Shown one piece after another: positions 31,753-40,452 of a DNA stretch of 44,606 nucleotides. A program made the translations under genes and the position numbers. This stretch comes from Actinomycetota bacterium (GTDB lineage: Bacteria > Actinomycetota > Nitriliruptoria > Nitriliruptorales > Nitriliruptoraceae): the NCBI GenBank assembly GCA_019348135.1, contig JAHWJY010000013.1, forward strand, positions 1-44,606, written 5' to 3'. Position 1 is the stretch's first letter. Each line of letters starts with the position of its first letter. Below the pieces are notes generated by a model. The model was not told the origin of the DNA. It did not search any database and was given only the letters and a program-made list of their open reading frames with translations.

Positions 31753-32787
31753 ATGACCTGGCGAGAGCGGCTCCGGGATCCGACGACGCAGCGCTGGCTG
31801 CGCATCGCGGTGTTCGTCGCGATGCTCGGGATCGCGCTGTGGGCGCCCTTCTACTTCACGCCCTTCCGGGTGTTCCAGTTCACCCGCGTGCTGATCTTCG
31901 CCATCGCCGTCCTCGGCCTCGGCCTGCTGACGGGGTTCAACGGCCAGATCTCGCTCGGTCACGGCGCGTTCTTCGCGATCGGCGCGTACACCGCGGCGGC
32001 GCTGATGGAGAAGGCCGGCTGGCCGTTCCTGCTCGTCGTGCCGGTCGCGCTGCTGATCACCTTCGCCCTCGGCTACGGCGTCGGCATCCCGGCGCTGCGG
32101 TTGCACGGGCTCTACCTCGCGCTCGTGACGCTCGCGCTGGCGGTCGTGACGCCCCCGATCCTCAAACGCTTCAGCGGGATCACGGGCGGGGCGATGGGCC
32201 TCAACATCGACATCCCGCAGGCGCCGGCGTGGACGGGCCTGGCGGAGGACCAGTTCCTGTACCTGCTCGCCCTGGTGGCGGCGATCGCCGCCTTCGCGCT
32301 GGCCCGCAACCTCGTCGACAGCCGCACCGGCCGCGCCATGATCGCGATCCGCGAGGACGAGCTCGCGGCCGAGACGATGGGCGTGGACCTCGCGCGCGTG
32401 AAGACCCTCGCCTTCGCGTGGAGCGCGATGTACGCCGGCCTCGCCGGCGTGCTGTTCACCTGGACCATCGGCTTCGTCTCGCCCGAGTCGTTCACGATCA
32501 CGCTGTCGATCTCCATCCTGGCGGCGCTCGTGGTCGGCGGCCTCGGGTCGATCTGGGGCGCCCTCCTCGGCGCCGCGTTCCTGGTCTACCTGCCGTCGGT
32601 CGCCGACGACCTCAACCAGGCGGCCCCGGGGATCGCGTTCGGGGCGCTGCTCATCATCGCGATGTACGTCTTCCCCGGCGGCATCGCCGGTCTCGCCCGT
32701 CGGCTCTGGGGTCGCCTGCTCGCCCCGCCGCGGGCGCCGGCGCCGGCGACCGCGGGAGCGAGCACGGAGGAGGGAGGCGAGCCCTGA
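31753..32787 (+). CDS. livM: branched-chain amino acid-type ABC transporter permease LivM
   Basis: ATG 31753 lies 4 bases after the livH stop. The 344-residue protein has about 9 helices, LGLLTGFNGQISLGHGAFFA (a LivM hallmark), SRTGRAMIAIREDELAAETM and VVGGLGSIWGALLGAAFL. The Pro/Ala-rich C-terminus after residue 320 is probably cytoplasmic and unstructured. Confidence 0.93.
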   Translation: MTWRERLRDPTTQRWLRIAVFVAMLGIALWAPFYFTPFRVFQFTRVLIFAIAVLGLGLLTGFNGQISLGHGAFFAIGAYTAAALMEKAGWPFLLVVPVALLITFALGYGVGIPALRLHGLYLALVTLALAVVTPPILKRFSGITGGAMGLNIDIPQAPAWTGLAEDQFLYLLALVAAIAAFALARNLVDSRTGRAMIAIREDELAAETMGVDLARVKTLAFAWSAMYAGLAGVLFTWTIGFVSPESFTITLSISILAALVVGGLGSIWGALLGAAFLVYLPSVADDLNQAAPGIAFGALLIIAMYVFPGGIAGLARRLWGRLLAPPRAPAPATAGASTEEGGEP

Positions 32788-32855
32788 CGAGCCACGCGGA
32801 CGCGACGTCCACGATCAGTCATCGAGATCCGGCAGATCCGACAAGGAGCCGAAGC

Positions 32856-34214
32856 ATGCGGAGACATCCCAGCAAGCACACACCCCTCGCCCTCGCCCTC
32901 GCGGTCGCGCTCGTCGCCACCGCGTGCGGCGGTGGGCGGGACGACGGTGAGGGGGCGACGGCCACGACCGAGCCGGCCCCGGCCGACACCGCGGCCGACG
33001 GCGGCACCGAGGGCACCGAGCAGGCCGCCTCCTGCCCCGAGCCGAGCACCGGCATCACCGACGACACCATCAAGCTCGGTGGCAGCTACCCGTTGTCGGG
33101 ACCCGCCTCCGCCTACGGGGCCATCCCGACCGGCGTCGACGCGTACCTGACGTACGCCAACGCGGAGCTCGGCGGCGCCCCCGGTGTCTTCGAGGGACGC
33201 CAGTTCGAGTACATCTTCAAGGACGACGGTTACTCGCCTCCCCAGGCCGTCGAGCTCGTCCGTGAGCTCGTCGAGCAGGAGCAGGTCTTCGCCCTGATGC
33301 AGACCCTCGGGACCCCGCCGACGGCGGCCACGTGGGACTACACCAACCAGCAGGAGGTCCCGCAGGTGTTCGTCGCCACCGGTGCGACGATGTTCGGCCT
33401 GGACGACGAGAACCACCCGTGGACCATCGGCTGGCAGCCGAACTACGTGTCCGAGGCGCGCATCTACGCCCAGTACCTCCTCGACAACCACCCCGACGCC
33501 ACCGTCGCCGTGCTGTTCCAGAACGACGACTACGGCATGGACTACCTCGAGGGCTTCAGGACCGCCATCGAGGGATCGGACATCGAGATCGTGGCCGAGC
33601 AGAGCTACGAGACGACCGACCCCACCGTCGAGTCGCAGATGACCAACCTCGCGCAGTCGGGCGCGGACGTGTTCTTCAACATCACCACCCCGTCGTTCGC
33701 CGCCCAGGCCATGGGCTTCGACGCCCAGTCGGACTGGGACCCCATCCACCTGCTGAACAGCGTCAGCAACTCGCTGACCACGGTCGGCGCGGTCGGCTTC
33801 GAGCCGCTCCAGGGCATGGTCACGGCGCTCTACCTCAAGGATCCCCAGGATCCGCAGTGGGAGGGCGACGAGGACATGCAGACGTACCTCGACAACATCG
33901 GCGAGTACGCCCCGAACGCCGACCCGAACAACGGCTACGTCGTCTACGGCTGGGCCGTCGCGAGCGCGTTCTACGCGCTGCTGGAGCAGACCGAGTGCCC
34001 GACGCGCGAGGCCCTGATGGAGGCCACGATGGCGTTGCAGGACGTCGCGTTCCAGCTGGGCCTGCCCGGCATCACGATGAACACCAGCGAGGACGACCGG
34101 TTCCCGCTCGAGGCGATGCAGGTCGCCACCCTCCAGGGTGAGACCTGGCAGCTCGAGGGCGAGGTCATCGACACCCGCGAGGTGTTCGGCCCCGTCGAGG
34201 ACGCGGTCGGCTAG
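32856..34214 (+). CDS. ABC transporter solute-binding lipoprotein, LivK type
   Basis: ATG 32856 follows AAGGAGCC. The 452-residue protein has a signal peptide with lipobox LVATAC (C24) and an acidic/Thr-rich linker to about residue 55. The type I periplasmic-binding fold starts GITDDTIKLGGSYPLSGPAS, then ALMQTLGTPPTAATWDY and PNYVSEARIYAQYLL. Such proteins bind branched-chain amino acids, amides, urea or aromatic acids; the cargo cannot be read. It is the last gene of the importer operon. Confidence 0.9.
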   Translation: MRRHPSKHTPLALALAVALVATACGGGRDDGEGATATTEPAPADTAADGGTEGTEQAASCPEPSTGITDDTIKLGGSYPLSGPASAYGAIPTGVDAYLTYANAELGGAPGVFEGRQFEYIFKDDGYSPPQAVELVRELVEQEQVFALMQTLGTPPTAATWDYTNQQEVPQVFVATGATMFGLDDENHPWTIGWQPNYVSEARIYAQYLLDNHPDATVAVLFQNDDYGMDYLEGFRTAIEGSDIEIVAEQSYETTDPTVESQMTNLAQSGADVFFNITTPSFAAQAMGFDAQSDWDPIHLLNSVSNSLTTVGAVGFEPLQGMVTALYLKDPQDPQWEGDEDMQTYLDNIGEYAPNADPNNGYVVYGWAVASAFYALLEQTECPTREALMEATMALQDVAFQLGLPGITMNTSEDDRFPLEAMQVATLQGETWQLEGEVIDTREVFGPVEDAVG

Positions 34215-34246
34215 CCGGACCACGACCGCTGCACCTCGACGGCCGC

Positions 34247-34275
34247 GGCCCGGCCTCCGTCCCGGAGGCCGGGCC
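34247..34275 (+). terminator. terminator hairpin after the Liv-type operon
   Basis: A perfect 13-base GC stem (34247-34259 and 34263-34275) encloses a TCC loop, 32 bases after the stop of the binding-protein gene. No T run follows, which is common for terminators in high-GC actinobacteria. Confidence 0.7.
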
Positions 34276-34324
34276 CGGCCCTGATCCGGGGTAGCGTCCG
34301 CCGGTCCCTGACGAGGGGGAGGCG

Positions 34325-35401
34325 ATGGACGACCGGGCGCTGGCGCGCTGGCGGATGCACACGCTGCGACTGTCGGGTCGCCGCTACCCGTCCCCGACGG
34401 CGACGGTCGGGGGGCTGCTCGCGGTCCAGGCGGAGAACCACCCGCAGGCGTCCTGGGCGGTCGCGACGCGCACGGACGGGACGGTCACCGAGACGGGGTT
34501 CGGCGAGCTGTTCGACGCCGGCGCCATCCTCCGCACCCACGTGCTGCGACCGACCTGGCACTTCGTCCGCCCCGACGACATCCGCTGGCTCCTCGAGCTG
34601 ACGGCCCCCCGGGTCCGGCGCGCGTCCCGACAGCAGGAGCGCGAGCTCGGGCTCGACGGCACCACGATCGGCGCCGCGACGACCGCGATCGCGGAGGCCA
34701 TCGCGGGCGAGGGTCCGCGCACGCGCGCGGAGCTCGGCGCCCGTCTCCGGGACCGCGGCCTCCCCGGCGACGGGCCCGCGTTCGGGATCGTGCTCACCCA
34801 CGCGGAGCTCGACGGCCTGATCTGCAGCGGTCCCGTCGTCGACGGACAGCACACCAACGTGCTGCTCGCCGACCGCGCTCCCGACGCGCGCCGGCTCGAC
34901 CGCGACACGGCCCGGGCCGAGCTCGTCCTGCGCTACGTCACCGGACACGGTCCCGCGACCGAGCGCGACCTCGCGTACTGGGCCTCGCTCACCCTCACCG
35001 ACGTCCGGGCCGGCCTCGCCGACGTCGCCGACCGACTCGACCGGCTCGACCACCATGGCCGGACCTACTGGTTCACCGAGCCGCCACCGGCGGGCGACCC
35101 GGAACCCGAGCCCCGGGCGCACCTGCTCCAGGTCCTCGACGAGTACCACAACGGCTACCAGGACTCGCGCGGGATCCTCGACGCCGGCGGCATCGTCCCG
35201 CCGGGGCGCCAGCGGACCGTCGGCATGGTGCTCGTCGACGGGCAGATGGTGGGCGGGATGCGCCGGCGGGTCACCGACGCGGAGGTGACCTTCGAGCTCG
35301 ATCTGCACCGCACGCTCGACGCGAACGAGCGCGGGGCGGTCGCCGCCGCCGCCGACCGCTACGGCGCGTTCCTCGAGCGGTCGGCGACGGTCGTCGGCTG
35401 A
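34325..35401 (+). CDS. winged-helix DNA-binding protein, AlkZ-like (HTH_42 family)
   Basis: The 358-residue protein has the family landmarks RMHTLRLSGRRYPSPTATVG, GAILRTHVLRPTWHFVRPDD (HxLRPTWHF) and a C-terminal VDGQMVGGMRRRV. Characterised relatives (AlkZ/YcaQ, AlkX) are DNA glycosylases that release alkylated or crosslinked bases. Their catalytic QxQ motif is read here as QAE (Q35 to E37), so activity may differ. The ATG follows GGGGGAGGCG. Its stop abuts the stop of the convergent hydrolase (TGA at 35399-35401 and TCA at 35402-35404). Confidence 0.82.
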   Translation: MDDRALARWRMHTLRLSGRRYPSPTATVGGLLAVQAENHPQASWAVATRTDGTVTETGFGELFDAGAILRTHVLRPTWHFVRPDDIRWLLELTAPRVRRASRQQERELGLDGTTIGAATTAIAEAIAGEGPRTRAELGARLRDRGLPGDGPAFGIVLTHAELDGLICSGPVVDGQHTNVLLADRAPDARRLDRDTARAELVLRYVTGHGPATERDLAYWASLTLTDVRAGLADVADRLDRLDHHGRTYWFTEPPPAGDPEPEPRAHLLQVLDEYHNGYQDSRGILDAGGIVPPGRQRTVGMVLVDGQMVGGMRRRVTDAEVTFELDLHRTLDANERGAVAAAADRYGAFLERSATVVG

Positions 35402-37075
35402 TCAGTCGACGACCGGCAGGTCGACGGCGAGGTCGGTGAAGCCCATCCACCCCGGCGTGCGGACGCTGCCGTGGCTGTAGAACTGCTCCGAGACCGGCGT
35501 GACGGTGAGGAACAGCTTCTCGCCCTCGGCCAGGGTCACCGTGATGCCGCCGAGCTCGAGCTCGAACGGCACGCTGATGTCCGGGCTCGGGGTCACGACC
35601 CGCAGCGGCATCACCTGCGCGTGGACCAGCTGTGCGTCCGCCATCGAGGTGCCGACCGAGATACCGAAGAGCATCCGCTGGTCGACGCCGATCGTGGCGA
35701 CGTTGCCGCGCAGGACCGGGATGCCCGCCACCGTGGCCGGCCCGGCGAGCCCCTCGATCTCGACCTGGGTCGCCGCGCCGACCCCCGAGGTGGACATCCA
35801 GCCGTTGTCGATCGGCTGGGCCGGGTTGTCGATGTCCTGGCCGAGCTCGAAGGTGTCCCGCTCGGGGAGCGCGTCGAGGCGGATGCAGCCCGCACCGTCG
35901 TCGGTCATGAGGTTGTAGCGGGACAGACCCCGGTGCCGGGCCATGAGCGTCCTCGAGGGATCGTCGACGCCACGGGCGACGTCACGGAAGAACTCCAGGC
36001 GCAGCGCCCCGAACCCGTCGACGGAGCACACGTCGCTCCCGCCGAGCGCGGGGTCGTTGCGGAGCGACGGGTAGGCGCTCGGCAGCGTGTGGCCGCCGTT
36101 GAACGACACGAACACGCTGCGCTGGCGGGCCTCGTCGGTCAGCGCGTACGCGAAGTTGTCGAGCCCCTCGTTCAACGGGAAGAGCGTGTCGTTGGATCCC
36201 TGCCGCCACAGCACCGGCACGTCGATGCGGTGGCCCTGCTCGACGAACGCGACCGGGCTGTGCTCGTGGAAGAAGGTGTCGAGGTCCGGCACCGACCCGC
36301 TCGGGTCGGGCTGGCCGAGGACGGTGCCGTCGGGCCACTGCCCGGTCGTGGAGCCCCACGCGAAGCCCTGGTGGATGATCGGGTGCATGTCGATCCGGGC
36401 GACGCCGGCCGCGTACAGCACGCTGTTCCACAGCGACCGGGCGACCCCACTGGGGGCGAGGCTCCGGGGCAGGTCGTACCAGGTGATCTCGGGCGCGAGC
36501 GCGTTGAACCGGGTCCGGCCGGACTCGCGGATCTCGGTGAGCGCCGTGATGGTCTGGTACCCGCCGCCGTAGCTGCCGCCCATCGCGAACAGCACCGGGT
36601 CGTCGGCGATCGTGACGCCCTCGCCGTCGACGTCCTTGCGGACCCAGTCGAGGGCGGCGACGAAGTCGATGACCGACTTGATGTCCTGCGCCTCCAGCTC
36701 CGGGTTCTGGGTGTTGGCCTGCCCCCCGGTCTCCCCGTGGCCGCGCTGGGTGATGCTGACCACACCGAAGGCGGCGTCGAGCTCCGAGCCGAAGCCGCTC
36801 GTCGACTTCGCCCCGCCCCAGCCGTGGGAGTGCAGGATCACCGGCACCGGCGAGGACGCGGTGGCGCCGCACGGGCGGAAGACCGTGATGTCGATGGCGA
36901 TCCCGTCGGCCCGGCTCGTGACCGTGGTCTCCTGGGGCGCGGGATGCTCGGAGCAGACCTCGACGACGACCCCGTCGCCGGCGTCGGGCGTGCCGGCGCC
37001 CGGGGCGAGGGCGAGGCTCGAGGTGCCGAGGGCCGCCGCGAGGGCGACGGTGGTCAGGGTGCGGAGACGGGCCAC
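35402..37075 (-). CDS. secreted alpha/beta hydrolase, S15/CocE-like
   Basis: GTG 37075 has AGGAGGA 8 bases upstream. The 557-residue protein starts with a signal peptide (about 1-28, no lipobox). The hydrolase domain has the oxyanion strand VILHSHGWGGAKS and the nucleophile elbow MGGSYGGGYQ (S168). LWRQGSNDTLFPLNEG supplies an acid and SFNGGHTLP a histidine. A beta-rich C-terminal part (about 430-557) resembles the jelly-roll of X-Pro dipeptidyl peptidase/cocaine-esterase proteins. The substrate, ester or peptide, is unknown. It is monocistronic as far as visible. Confidence 0.85.
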   Translation of the reverse strand: MARLRTLTTVALAAALGTSSLALAPGAGTPDAGDGVVVEVCSEHPAPQETTVTSRADGIAIDITVFRPCGATASSPVPVILHSHGWGGAKSTSGFGSELDAAFGVVSITQRGHGETGGQANTQNPELEAQDIKSVIDFVAALDWVRKDVDGEGVTIADDPVLFAMGGSYGGGYQTITALTEIRESGRTRFNALAPEITWYDLPRSLAPSGVARSLWNSVLYAAGVARIDMHPIIHQGFAWGSTTGQWPDGTVLGQPDPSGSVPDLDTFFHEHSPVAFVEQGHRIDVPVLWRQGSNDTLFPLNEGLDNFAYALTDEARQRSVFVSFNGGHTLPSAYPSLRNDPALGGSDVCSVDGFGALRLEFFRDVARGVDDPSRTLMARHRGLSRYNLMTDDGAGCIRLDALPERDTFELGQDIDNPAQPIDNGWMSTSGVGAATQVEIEGLAGPATVAGIPVLRGNVATIGVDQRMLFGISVGTSMADAQLVHAQVMPLRVVTPSPDISVPFELELGGITVTLAEGEKLFLTVTPVSEQFYSHGSVRTPGWMGFTDLAVDLPVVD

Positions 37076-37200
37076 GGGAGAATCCTCCTACGGACGGTGT
37101 CGCGGTGGGCACCCGGGACACGGGGCGCGGATGTTCCGTCCGTGTGGAGGGTTCGCCGGACGGGCGCCGGTTCCCTGCCCGGTTCCGGGGACGAACGGCC

Positions 37201-37216
37201 GGTCGCGGCCGCGACC
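37201..37216. terminator. 16-base palindrome downstream of the gas vesicle operon
   Basis: GGTCGCGGCCGCGACC is a perfect palindrome 9 bases beyond the last stop of the gvp operon (37226, minus strand). It could form a short stem and act as terminator, but there is no loop sequence outside the stem and no T tract. Confidence 0.35.
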
Positions 37217-37225
37217 ACCTGAGGG

Positions 37226-37855
37226 TCAGCGCAGGTGGCCGAGGGGACCGAGGTCGAGGTCGAGGTCCTCATCGGTCAGCCCGAAGGCGTCCTTCAGCTC
37301 GTCCATCCGCTGACGGAGCGCGAGGAAGGTCTGCCCCAGCCGCTCCACCTGGAGGTCGTCGACCGTCCCGGACGTCATGCGTCGCAGGGCCTGTCGTTCC
37401 ATCAGGTCCCGCAGCACCTCCACGAGGGTGAGCACCAGCGCCGCCAGGCCGCGCTGGACGTCCGCGGGCTCGGCGTCCCCCGTCCGGCCGGCGTCGATGA
37501 GCCGCGAGAGCTGCGCGCCGGCGACCTCGCCGAGCGCGTCGCCGTCCGACGCCCTCGTCCGCGACGGCACCGGGTCCGGCGCCGCTCCCCGCTGATCGCG
37601 TGCCCGGTCGGCGGTCGCGGCCGACCCGGGTGGGCCCGGGAGCTGCTGCTGTCCTGCACCGTGGGGGAGACCGCGCCGCGTCCCGTCCACCGGCCCGTCG
37701 AGCCCGCGCAGCACGAGCCGCAGGCCCAGGTGGACGAGGTCGACCTCCGCGACGGAGAGCACGACGTCGCCCGACACGACGGCACCCTTCTCGATCACGG
37801 TGTCGAGCAGGTCGACGAGCGTCGCCGTGTCCTCGGAGCGGCGGCCGGTGCTCAC
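37226..37855 (-). CDS. GvpS-GvpK fusion, gas vesicle protein
   Basis: The GTG at 37855 overlaps the gvpL stop (GTGA) and one frame runs on for 209 residues. Residues 12-52 (TLVDLLDTVIEKGAVVSGDV onward) are a GvpA/GvpS-type domain. Residues 53-127 are a Gly/Pro/Arg-rich linker. Residues 128-209 match GvpK: DVQRGLAALVLTLVEVLRDL, ERQALRRM, VERLGQTFLALRQRM and FGLTDEDLDLDLGPL. In Streptomyces-type clusters gvpS and gvpK are separate neighbouring genes in this order, so a fusion is the simplest reading. GvpK is needed for vesicle formation. Confidence 0.85.
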   Translation of the reverse strand: MSTGRRSEDTATLVDLLDTVIEKGAVVSGDVVLSVAEVDLVHLGLRLVLRGLDGPVDGTRRGLPHGAGQQQLPGPPGSAATADRARDQRGAAPDPVPSRTRASDGDALGEVAGAQLSRLIDAGRTGDAEPADVQRGLAALVLTLVEVLRDLMERQALRRMTSGTVDDLQVERLGQTFLALRQRMDELKDAFGLTDEDLDLDLGPLGHLR

Positions 37856-38670
37856 CCGTCGGCGCCCGGGTCCGCCCCCGACCCGAGGTCGACGGTGGTG
37901 AAGTGGTACGGCGGCCACGGCCCGCTCACGTCGATGACCGCCTCCGGGTGGTCCGCCCGCAGCGCCTCGACCGCCTCGTCGAACCGCGGGAGCGCGTCGT
38001 CGGTCACGAGGTACACGCCGTGCAGCAACGGGGGAGCGACGTCCTCGAGCGGTCGGGTCGAGACCCGGTCGGCGTCGACGGCGGTCGTCGCGAGCGCGGC
38101 GTGGAGCTCGTCGGCGAGGCGCGCCCGCGCGTCGCGACGGTGCGCCCGCGCACCCAGCTGGGCCAGCCTGGCCTCGAGGTAGGCGCGCCCGCTGACCGGG
38201 CCCGCCTCCGGGACCTCGGCGGTCGCCGCGGCCGGTGTATCGATGCGGTGGACCGTCACGGCCCACTCGTGGTGGCCGGCGACGCGGTCGAGCTCGTCGG
38301 TGAGCTCGACCGTGTTGGCGGCGAGGACGGCGGTGACCGCCGCGTCGTCCGGCAGCAGGGTCCCGAGCCGGAGCGGCAGCACGGGCCCCTCCGCGGCGAG
38401 CGCCGCGAGGATCGCGTCGTGGGCACGGGCGACGTCGGCGAGGAGCTCGAAGGCGTCCGGGTCGGGGTCCGACAGGCCCGCGAGCGCCGCCACCTCGACG
38501 TCGCACAGCACCGCCGCGAGCCCCGCGGCGGTCACGACGCGCAGGGGCCCCGCCCCGGGGATGGGAGGAACGGCTCGCCGGGGTGCGGCGCGGTCGGCGC
38601 GTCCGACGCCGAGCAGGTACGCCGCGGTGCGCGGACGGCGGCGCTCGTCCGGGTCGCGACCCGCGCTCAT
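37852..38670 (-). CDS. gvpL: gas vesicle protein GvpL (GvpL/GvpF family)
   Basis: ATG 38670 overlaps the gvpJ stop (ATGA). The 272-residue protein has AYLLGVGRAD, a PLRLGTLLPDDAAV segment equivalent to the PMRFGTV of GvpF, LEARLAQLGARAHRR, and the conserved end VIDVSGPWPPYHFT. GvpF and GvpL form an accessory complex that helps GvpA assemble. Confidence 0.9.
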   Translation of the reverse strand: MSAGRDPDERRRPRTAAYLLGVGRADRAAPRRAVPPIPGAGPLRVVTAAGLAAVLCDVEVAALAGLSDPDPDAFELLADVARAHDAILAALAAEGPVLPLRLGTLLPDDAAVTAVLAANTVELTDELDRVAGHHEWAVTVHRIDTPAAATAEVPEAGPVSGRAYLEARLAQLGARAHRRDARARLADELHAALATTAVDADRVSTRPLEDVAPPLLHGVYLVTDDALPRFDEAVEALRADHPEAVIDVSGPWPPYHFTTVDLGSGADPGADG

Positions 38671-39077
38671 CCCCGCTCGTCCACGGTGTGCGGGACGGCG
38701 GTCCGGTCGCCGTCCCGGTCCGCTCCGTCGTCGCCGTCGCCCACGGACGGCGCCTCCCCACGACCGGCGAGCAGCTCCTCGAGCCGGGCGACCCGGTCCC
38801 GGAGCTCCGCGTTCTCGTCGGCGAGCTCGCCCCCGCGCGAGGTGAGGAACGGATCGTGCTGCCACCAGTCGATGCCCATCTGCTGGGCGGTGTCGGCCGA
38901 GGCGAGCAACAGCCGGACCTTGATCGTCAGGAGCTCGATGTCGAGCAGGTTGACCTGGATGTCGCCGGCGATGACGAGGCCCTTGTCGAGGACCCGTTCC
39001 AGGATGTCCGCCAGCCCGTCGGCACCGCGGCCCGCCGGCGCACGACCACGTGGGACGTAGGGGTTGGGGGTGCTCAC
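38667..39077 (-). CDS. gvpJ: gas vesicle protein GvpJ
   Basis: GTG 39077 overlaps the gvpO stop (GTGA). The 136-residue protein carries a GvpA/J core at 21-61 (GLADILERVLDKGLVIAGDI, ELLTIKVRLLLAS). A GIDWWQHDPFL motif follows and then a short coiled-coil stretch (83-104). That arrangement is typical of GvpJ, a minor vesicle protein and nucleation factor. The C-terminal 30 residues are acidic. Confidence 0.88.
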   Translation of the reverse strand: MSTPNPYVPRGRAPAGRGADGLADILERVLDKGLVIAGDIQVNLLDIELLTIKVRLLLASADTAQQMGIDWWQHDPFLTSRGGELADENAELRDRVARLEELLAGRGEAPSVGDGDDGADRDGDRTAVPHTVDERG

Positions 39078-39487
39078 CGCTCGTCCTCTCCCGTGCGCGC
39101 ACGCACGTACCGGCCGAGCCGCTCGTAGGTGACGAGCTCGCCCTCCGCGTCGAGGGTCACCTCGTACTCCCCGAGGACGTCGGTCGAGTGCGGAACGCGG
39201 GACATCTCGACGAGCTCGACGACCACGCGCCACCCGTCGTCCGCCGGCTCGAACCCGGCGATCCCGTCGACCTCCCGCCCGCGGAGCTCCGCCAGCTGCG
39301 CGGCGGCACGACGGGCCGCTTCGAGCGGGCGGAGCCGACCGCCCCCGCCGCCCTCGCCGTCACGGCCGGCACGTCCGTCCGCCGCCTGGAGCCGCTCCAC
39401 GAGCTCGCTCTTCGTGCCGCTCACCGGGAGGTCGCGGGAGCGGAGCTCGTCCTCGAGCTCCTCCTTGGTCTGGTCCTCGTAGCTCAC
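39074..39487 (-). CDS. gvpO: GvpO-family protein with N-terminal SAP-like domain
   Basis: GTG 39487 overlaps the gvpG stop (GTGA). The 137-residue protein begins VSYEDQTKEELEDELRSRDL and continues GTKSELVERL, a SAP-like helix-extended-loop-helix (about 7-36) that often binds DNA. A Gly-rich linker leads to the GvpO domain (about 53-131) with AAAQLAELRGREVDGIAGFE, VPHSTDVLGEYEVTLD and YERLGRYVR. GvpO is required for or regulates gvp expression in haloarchaea and actinobacteria. Confidence 0.85.
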   Translation of the reverse strand: MSYEDQTKEELEDELRSRDLPVSGTKSELVERLQAADGRAGRDGEGGGGGRLRPLEAARRAAAQLAELRGREVDGIAGFEPADDGWRVVVELVEMSRVPHSTDVLGEYEVTLDAEGELVTYERLGRYVRARTGEDER

Positions 39488-39741
39488 GTGATCTCCTCGA
39501 CGTCTCGACGTCGCGCTCGGGACTCGGCGAGCCTCGCGAGGAGGACGCCCTCGGCCGCGGCGTGCTCCTCCTCGCTGATCCGGCCCTCCTCGACCTCCGC
39601 GGTCAGCCTCCGGAGCGCCGCCACGATGCGGTCCTCGTCGTAGAGCTCGGCCTCGGCTGCTCCCACGACCTGCTCGATGATCCACCAACCCAGCCGCGGG
39701 GGGCCGGTGATCGGCAGCGTCAGCAGTCGGAGGAGTCCCAT
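39484..39741 (-). CDS. gvpG: gas vesicle protein GvpG
   Basis: The 85-residue protein fits GvpG over its whole length: LLTLPITGPPRLGWWIIEQV at 7-26, then a helical acidic region with EAELYDEDRIVAALRRL and GRISEEEHAAAEGVLLARL. ATG 39741 shares a base with the gvpF stop (TGATG). GvpG is a small accessory protein in the GvpF/G/L assembly group. Confidence 0.88.
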   Translation of the reverse strand: MGLLRLLTLPITGPPRLGWWIIEQVVGAAEAELYDEDRIVAALRRLTAEVEEGRISEEEHAAAEGVLLARLAESRARRRDVEEIT

Positions 39742-40451
39742 CAGGCGGTCGCCGCGAAGCTGAACGGGGGGAGCGGACCGATCAGCTCCATGCGGACCCG
39801 AGGGGCGAGCTCGTCGGCCACCTGCTCGAGTGACCCCTCGAAGGCCGTCAGCGCGTCGCGGTCCACGAGGAACGAGACCGTGAAGGCGTCGAGCGGCTCG
39901 CTGACCGTGGCCGGCGCCACGTCGATGACGTGCCGGCGGACGGCCTCGACCGTGTACCGGGCGTCGTCGTCCCGGCGGGCGGCGATGCCGGCCGCGATGC
40001 GCTCGCCGAGCTCCATCCGGGCCTCGAAGTCGTCCCGCCCGCGGAGCTGGGCCGCCCGGCGATCGTCGTCGAGCACGGCCCGCACCGCCTGGTCCTCGTC
40101 GTAGGTGGCCCGGACCCGGACCTCGAGGCGTCCGGTCAGATCGTCGAGGCGGCGACCGATCGCGTCGTGCTCCGGGCGGAGGTACGTCGCCACGAGGGCC
40201 TCCTCGTCCGGGACCACGGTGCCGAACCGCATCGGCACGACCGTCGTCGCCTCGGCGGCGGCCTCCAGCACGCGCGTGTGGGTGAGCAGGTTCGCGCGGC
40301 TGGGGAGGAGGTCGACCTCCCCGGTCGCGGTCACGAGCGCCGCGACCTCGCCGTGCACGACCACCGCGGTCGACGCCTCGACGCCCTCGACCGAGGGGTC
40401 GAGGACGTCGGCGGCGTCGGCGCTGAGCAGGCCGTGGACGACGAGCGGCAT
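39741..40451 (-). CDS. gvpF: gas vesicle protein GvpF (GvpL/GvpF family)
   Basis: ATG 40451 lies one base after the gvpA stop. The 236-residue protein has VHGLLSADAADVL, VVPMRFGTVVPDEEAL (family hallmark), LEVRVRATYDED, a helix with LGERIAAGIAARR, and the end MELIGPLPPFSFA. Together with GvpL it makes a pair of paralogues in this operon. GvpF contacts the gas-facing side or chaperones GvpA. Confidence 0.9.
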   Translation of the reverse strand: MPLVVHGLLSADAADVLDPSVEGVEASTAVVVHGEVAALVTATGEVDLLPSRANLLTHTRVLEAAAEATTVVPMRFGTVVPDEEALVATYLRPEHDAIGRRLDDLTGRLEVRVRATYDEDQAVRAVLDDDRRAAQLRGRDDFEARMELGERIAAGIAARRDDDARYTVEAVRRHVIDVAPATVSEPLDAFTVSFLVDRDALTAFEGSLEQVADELAPRVRMELIGPLPPFSFAATA

Positions 40452-40452
40452 G

